From Anas platyrhynchos (taxonomy: Eukaryota; Chordata; Aves; Anseriformes; Anatidae), in assembly GCF_047663525.1 (NCBI RefSeq), contig NC_092591.1, positions 30,227,001-30,291,000 of the forward strand: a stretch of DNA of 64,000 nucleotides. Direction: 5' to 3'. Of this stretch, positions 60,601 to 64,000 are shown piece after piece. Position numbers and translations under genes: made by a program. Numbering within the stretch: position 1 is the first letter of the stretch; each line of letters begins with the position of its first letter. The notes below the pieces were generated by a model. It ran no database searches, was not told where the DNA came from, and worked only from the letters and a program-made list of their open reading frames with translations.

Positions 60601-63600
60601 CAGCCCCTTGATTTCTTAACACATCCTTCCACATTGTGCACACAGAGACATAGATCCCAGACCAAGGAGAAAAAAGACAATGCCTTTTTTTTTTTTTAAT
60701 TTTGTTCTGTATTTTGCATAACCTTGTCAAAACAATGTGCTTTTTTTTTTTTTTTTTTTCTTTCCGGAATAAAATTTATATACAAATACATTTACCAAAT
60801 TCTCTGGAGTGATAGCTTAAACCTTGTTGCTGAAGGTTGCACAGGTAAAGTAAAATCTCATTTTTCATGAGGAAACTCATTAATGACAAAAGGCAACAAA
60901 TCAAGCTCAGGCCTGAACACAGGAAATCCATGTTTTAATCCAGGTGTTAACAGTGACTTGAAAGATTTGTCGACAACAGATCTGTGGGTTAGCTCTTTGC
61001 AAACTTATACTACAAGAAACCAGGCTTGTTTCAGAGGGGGATTCTATCAACATTGTTAAAATAACTCTGACTTTTAAGCCTCCTCCACCACTCAGTAGGG
61101 AAATTAATCTGAAGCTTCAGGTGCTCGAAGTGCTCTGGCTACATACAGTGCTCAAAGCTAATGTTACACCTAATAGCTGCCAAATAGTCACTGCTTGGTC
61201 TGGAAAGGCCTTGTTACTCATGTGCTCTTTGGTGTGTTCAAAACATAGAATCATAGAATCATAGAATATCCTGAGTTGGAAGGGACCCTTAAGGATCATC
61301 AAGTCCAACTCTTGACACCGCACAGGTCTACCCAAAACCACAGTCTGGGGGATTTGACAAAGGTTCCAGTGCCAATCTTGGCTGCGGGCACTGCTGCATC
61401 TTAAATCACGGGGAAGCTCTCATGGTGAAGGGAACAAATGTAACCGCTGCCCAAAAATGAAGAAACTACAGAAAACAAAACAAACCCACACCTGTTAGCA
61501 ATTACAAATCTGTTCTCATTTGCTTGTCTAAATGTTAGGAACCTGATCTGCAGTCACAGATGGGCCGCATTCTCTGATGCATTTTCAGGGTGGAATGTGT
61601 TTCTCCTTCACTGCCTGCAGAAGCAGCTTGGAGAGCTAGATCAGACTCGATTAAATTATAAGGAGCTTGGGCATCTATGTCCCCGATAGGTGCCTTCAGG
61701 CAGGCACCCAGAAGTAGTCGCTTCCTTTTTGAGCAGACTTCCACTTCTCTAGGAGCCATCTTCCTAACACGGGAATTGGGGAGCACGCCTGCCCAACCTC
61801 GGCATCCCATCAAGCTTTATTTGTCATACTCATATAGCTTATTTCCCTTTGTGGCTTTGCCAAAATGAAGGTTCCTCCCCCCAACCCATCTCACCCCATC
61901 CACACCAGCACTGAGCAAACAAACATTAATGAGCACTTTCCACATGGTTAGCCGGGGGAGACCAGATCCAAGTCCATGCTTACCCAGATTCTTACGAGAG
62001 TTTCTAATGATCCCCTTTGTGGTTGGCATGAAACTTTGCCGAGCTGCGATTTACTTTGGGGATTTTATCAATGAGAGCCAAAGGAGTAAATAAACCCCGC
62101 AGCTGCCCCCCTGCACAAGCCCTTGGGGACGCTGCGTAACCCGCCCTGGTCAAAAGGCTGCTGTGGCCGTTCTGCCTGGCTTCTCAGCGGCGCATCTGCA
62201 AACTTCCCTCCACGTCTAACATCAGAATATTTCTAAGAATGGAGAAAAATGGATCCCGTTTCTTCTCTCTACCTTAGGACAACGTGCACGTTTGGTGTGC
62301 AAATCGCAGAAACACGTTTGGATAGCAGGTAAGAGCACAGTGTTACGCAGGGAAAGCAGGACTGTAGGCACACGCTTCAAATCCAGCATAAGGTTAAATC
62401 ACACAGCATTCAAGCTTGTAAGATTATTGATACAGAGCAAAAGCCTAACAAAATATACCTGGACTCTACATTTTCCCTACATCTGAAATTCTAATGACTA
62501 GGTGTTACCTGGAGGCTTCTTGTGTAGGTGTCACCATCTGATTGGGACAAAATCTCAGAGAAAACATTCGAAGAGCTGCTCTTCTGCCCTGAACACATAA
62601 AATGAATAGAGCAGACAGAGGGAAGACAAGGGTAGGAGCATGTTATGGAGCCACACGCAGGAGCCGTGCAGCCTGGGAGACCTGCACAGGTCTCAGCCTG
62701 TGAGGAATCAGCACAACTTTTGGTTCTGGGGGATTTTTGGCCAGGGGGATTTTTCTCTCAGCAGAATAAAACCATGCAGCAGTGCCTGGAACAACTCCCG
62801 ATGGAATATTGATCATTGTTTGGGAGAGAGAGAACTTGGTCCCAGCACTAGGGTGGGGTGGATTTTCCATGTGGTAAGGATGTTCAGGTGCACTCAGGAA
62901 AACGTTCATTTAGTGGAAGGGAAAAGCAGCTGCAGCCAAAACCTAGAAATACCCTAGCAGCTATCTGTGGTTGTTGGCAACTCATGAAGGGATCTGTGAA
63001 CTGAGAACGGTGTCTGCTATGGAACGGTAAGTAGGGCTCTAGCTGCATGTGGGAAAAGTGGGATGTGGCAATAGATCTACAAATTTGGGTTCCCTGGTGG
63101 GAACCACTACAACGCAGGTGATTAAGTAACACATTCACTGATGCCTGGTGCATGAGCAGAACCACCAGGCATTGCCCCCGGCATCCTGCCATGCTTCGGG
63201 GCAATGTGCTGTAGAGAGAACAGCAGCACGCTCGAGTTGGGTAGGTGCTAATCGTGCCTTTAATAAGGGAGAGCAAGGGTCTTGAAAATTATGAGAGAGC
63301 TGAGCTTTAGGGAGAGGCCTCAGTATTGCAGAGAAGCAGAAGGAGGGGAATGAGGGTGCTGAGCCACACAGGAGGTTTTCCTGATGCAGTGGCACAAGTT
63401 TGCTTCAAGGAGCTTCTGATTTAGGGCCCCTCTTTCCTTGCTGTTCATCTCAAGTACCACCCACCTGCCTGCCTTCTGGGTCATCTCATTCCACTACCTT
63501 TGTCTTTTTCCCTACGTTTCCCTACACAAAGCTTTCCACTGCAGTTTATCACAATCATCTTATTGTTAATTAACATGAGAACAGCTTTTTATACCAGGAA

Positions 63601-64000
63601 CCAGGCTTCCAGGCATAGGAAGGATTCCTGAAAGCTGCTGTGCTCTACTAGAAAGAGTGAGTAATGGGGACGGGAGGGTCTTGATTAGAAAAATACAACG
63701 TGCATGGTGTTTTGTGGTTTGAAAAGTGAAGGCACTAATTTTCTTTCTATCATATGGAGCCTTCTCATACATGATTAATTTTTTTTTGTTGTTCTTCCTC
63801 ACCGCCTGGATTTCCATGGATACAATTAACAGATTTCTGCTAAATACATATTATGTACAAGTCACATCTTTGTCCTGCAGTGCTGAAGCCCAGCCTGAAA
63901 ATGCCCATCTTGGGAGGAGAAAAAACATGTAAATACTAATTGAGCTGGAGCAGACACACGTTAAGTGTAACAAAACCCCATTTCTCTGAATTCCCACACT
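60601..64000. other. Downstream of FEN1, no supported exon
   Basis: In mammals the next gene is FADS1 on the opposite strand. I looked for the conserved desaturase C-terminus on the - strand and did not find it. This 3.4 kb may hold a long 3' UTR of such a gene (an AATAAA on - is at 61821-61816), but nothing here proves it. It includes poly-T runs (60685-60697, 60741-60759) and one CR1 fragment. Confidence 0.5.
61244..61345 (-). repeat. CR1 LINE 3'-end fragment
   Basis: Three ATAGAATC-type units are followed by GAGTTGGAAGGGACCC, AAGGATCATCAAGTCCAACTC and a CACAGG...ACCCAAAACCAC tail. This is the antisense avian CR1 3' end, truncated to about 100 bp. It is better preserved than the copy at 20401. 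Confidence 0.92.

Noticed and set aside
60601..64000. FADS1/FADS2 coding exons expected from synteny
   Set aside because: None of the - strand frames contains desaturase motifs or the conserved C-terminus; only noncoding sequence is seen.

Overview
The window is vertebrate nuclear DNA and almost certainly from a bird. The main coding locus is split into at least 26 short exons with GT-AG introns. Two truncated repeats (20401 and 61244) carry the antisense form of the avian CR1 LINE 3' end. The three recognisable genes, MYRF, TMEM258 and FEN1, lie in the same order and orientation as on human 11q12. No prokaryotic, plasmid, phage or CRISPR content is seen, and I found no undescribed multi-gene system.

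Layout. Bases 1-18844 contain no exon I can support. They appear to be upstream sequence and/or MYRF intron 1, with a CpG-rich block near 14.2-14.5 kb, a possible regulatory cluster near 16.7 kb and some AT-rich blocks. Bases 18845-51872 hold 26 coding exons of MYRF on the + strand. I joined them by splice signals and phase. Together with one nucleotide from a missing first exon they give exactly 1144 codons including the stop, without any frameshift. The MYRF 3' UTR probably runs to a poly(A) signal at 55755. TMEM258 follows on the - strand (57648 to 57080, three coding exons, 79 residues). FEN1 is on the + strand (58680-59825, one uninterrupted coding exon, 381 residues). TMEM258 and FEN1 are divergent and share a compact promoter around 57650-57860. 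Bases from about 60.6 kb to the end show no exon.

Gene roles. MYRF is an ER-anchored precursor that trimerises and cuts itself through a Ser-Lys dyad, releasing an N-terminal NDT80-type transcription factor that drives myelin genes. The dyad, transmembrane segment, nuclear-localisation motif and lumenal domain are all visible. TMEM258 is a small subunit of the ER oligosaccharyltransferase. FEN1 is the flap endonuclease of Okazaki-fragment maturation and long-patch base-excision repair. The three are neighbours by conserved synteny and do not form a pathway.

Most notable points: (1) the same G-rich minisatellite family lies in the first introns of both divergent genes, in opposite orientation, so each reads G-rich on its own sense strand; (2) tandem ETS-like hexamers lie between them; (3) MYRF has a GC-AG intron and a pair of same-phase donors 75 bp apart; (4) there is a perfect 17-bp inverted repeat with a 5-nt loop in MYRF intron 3; (5) the conserved first coding exon of MYRF could not be found in 18.8 kb of upstream sequence.
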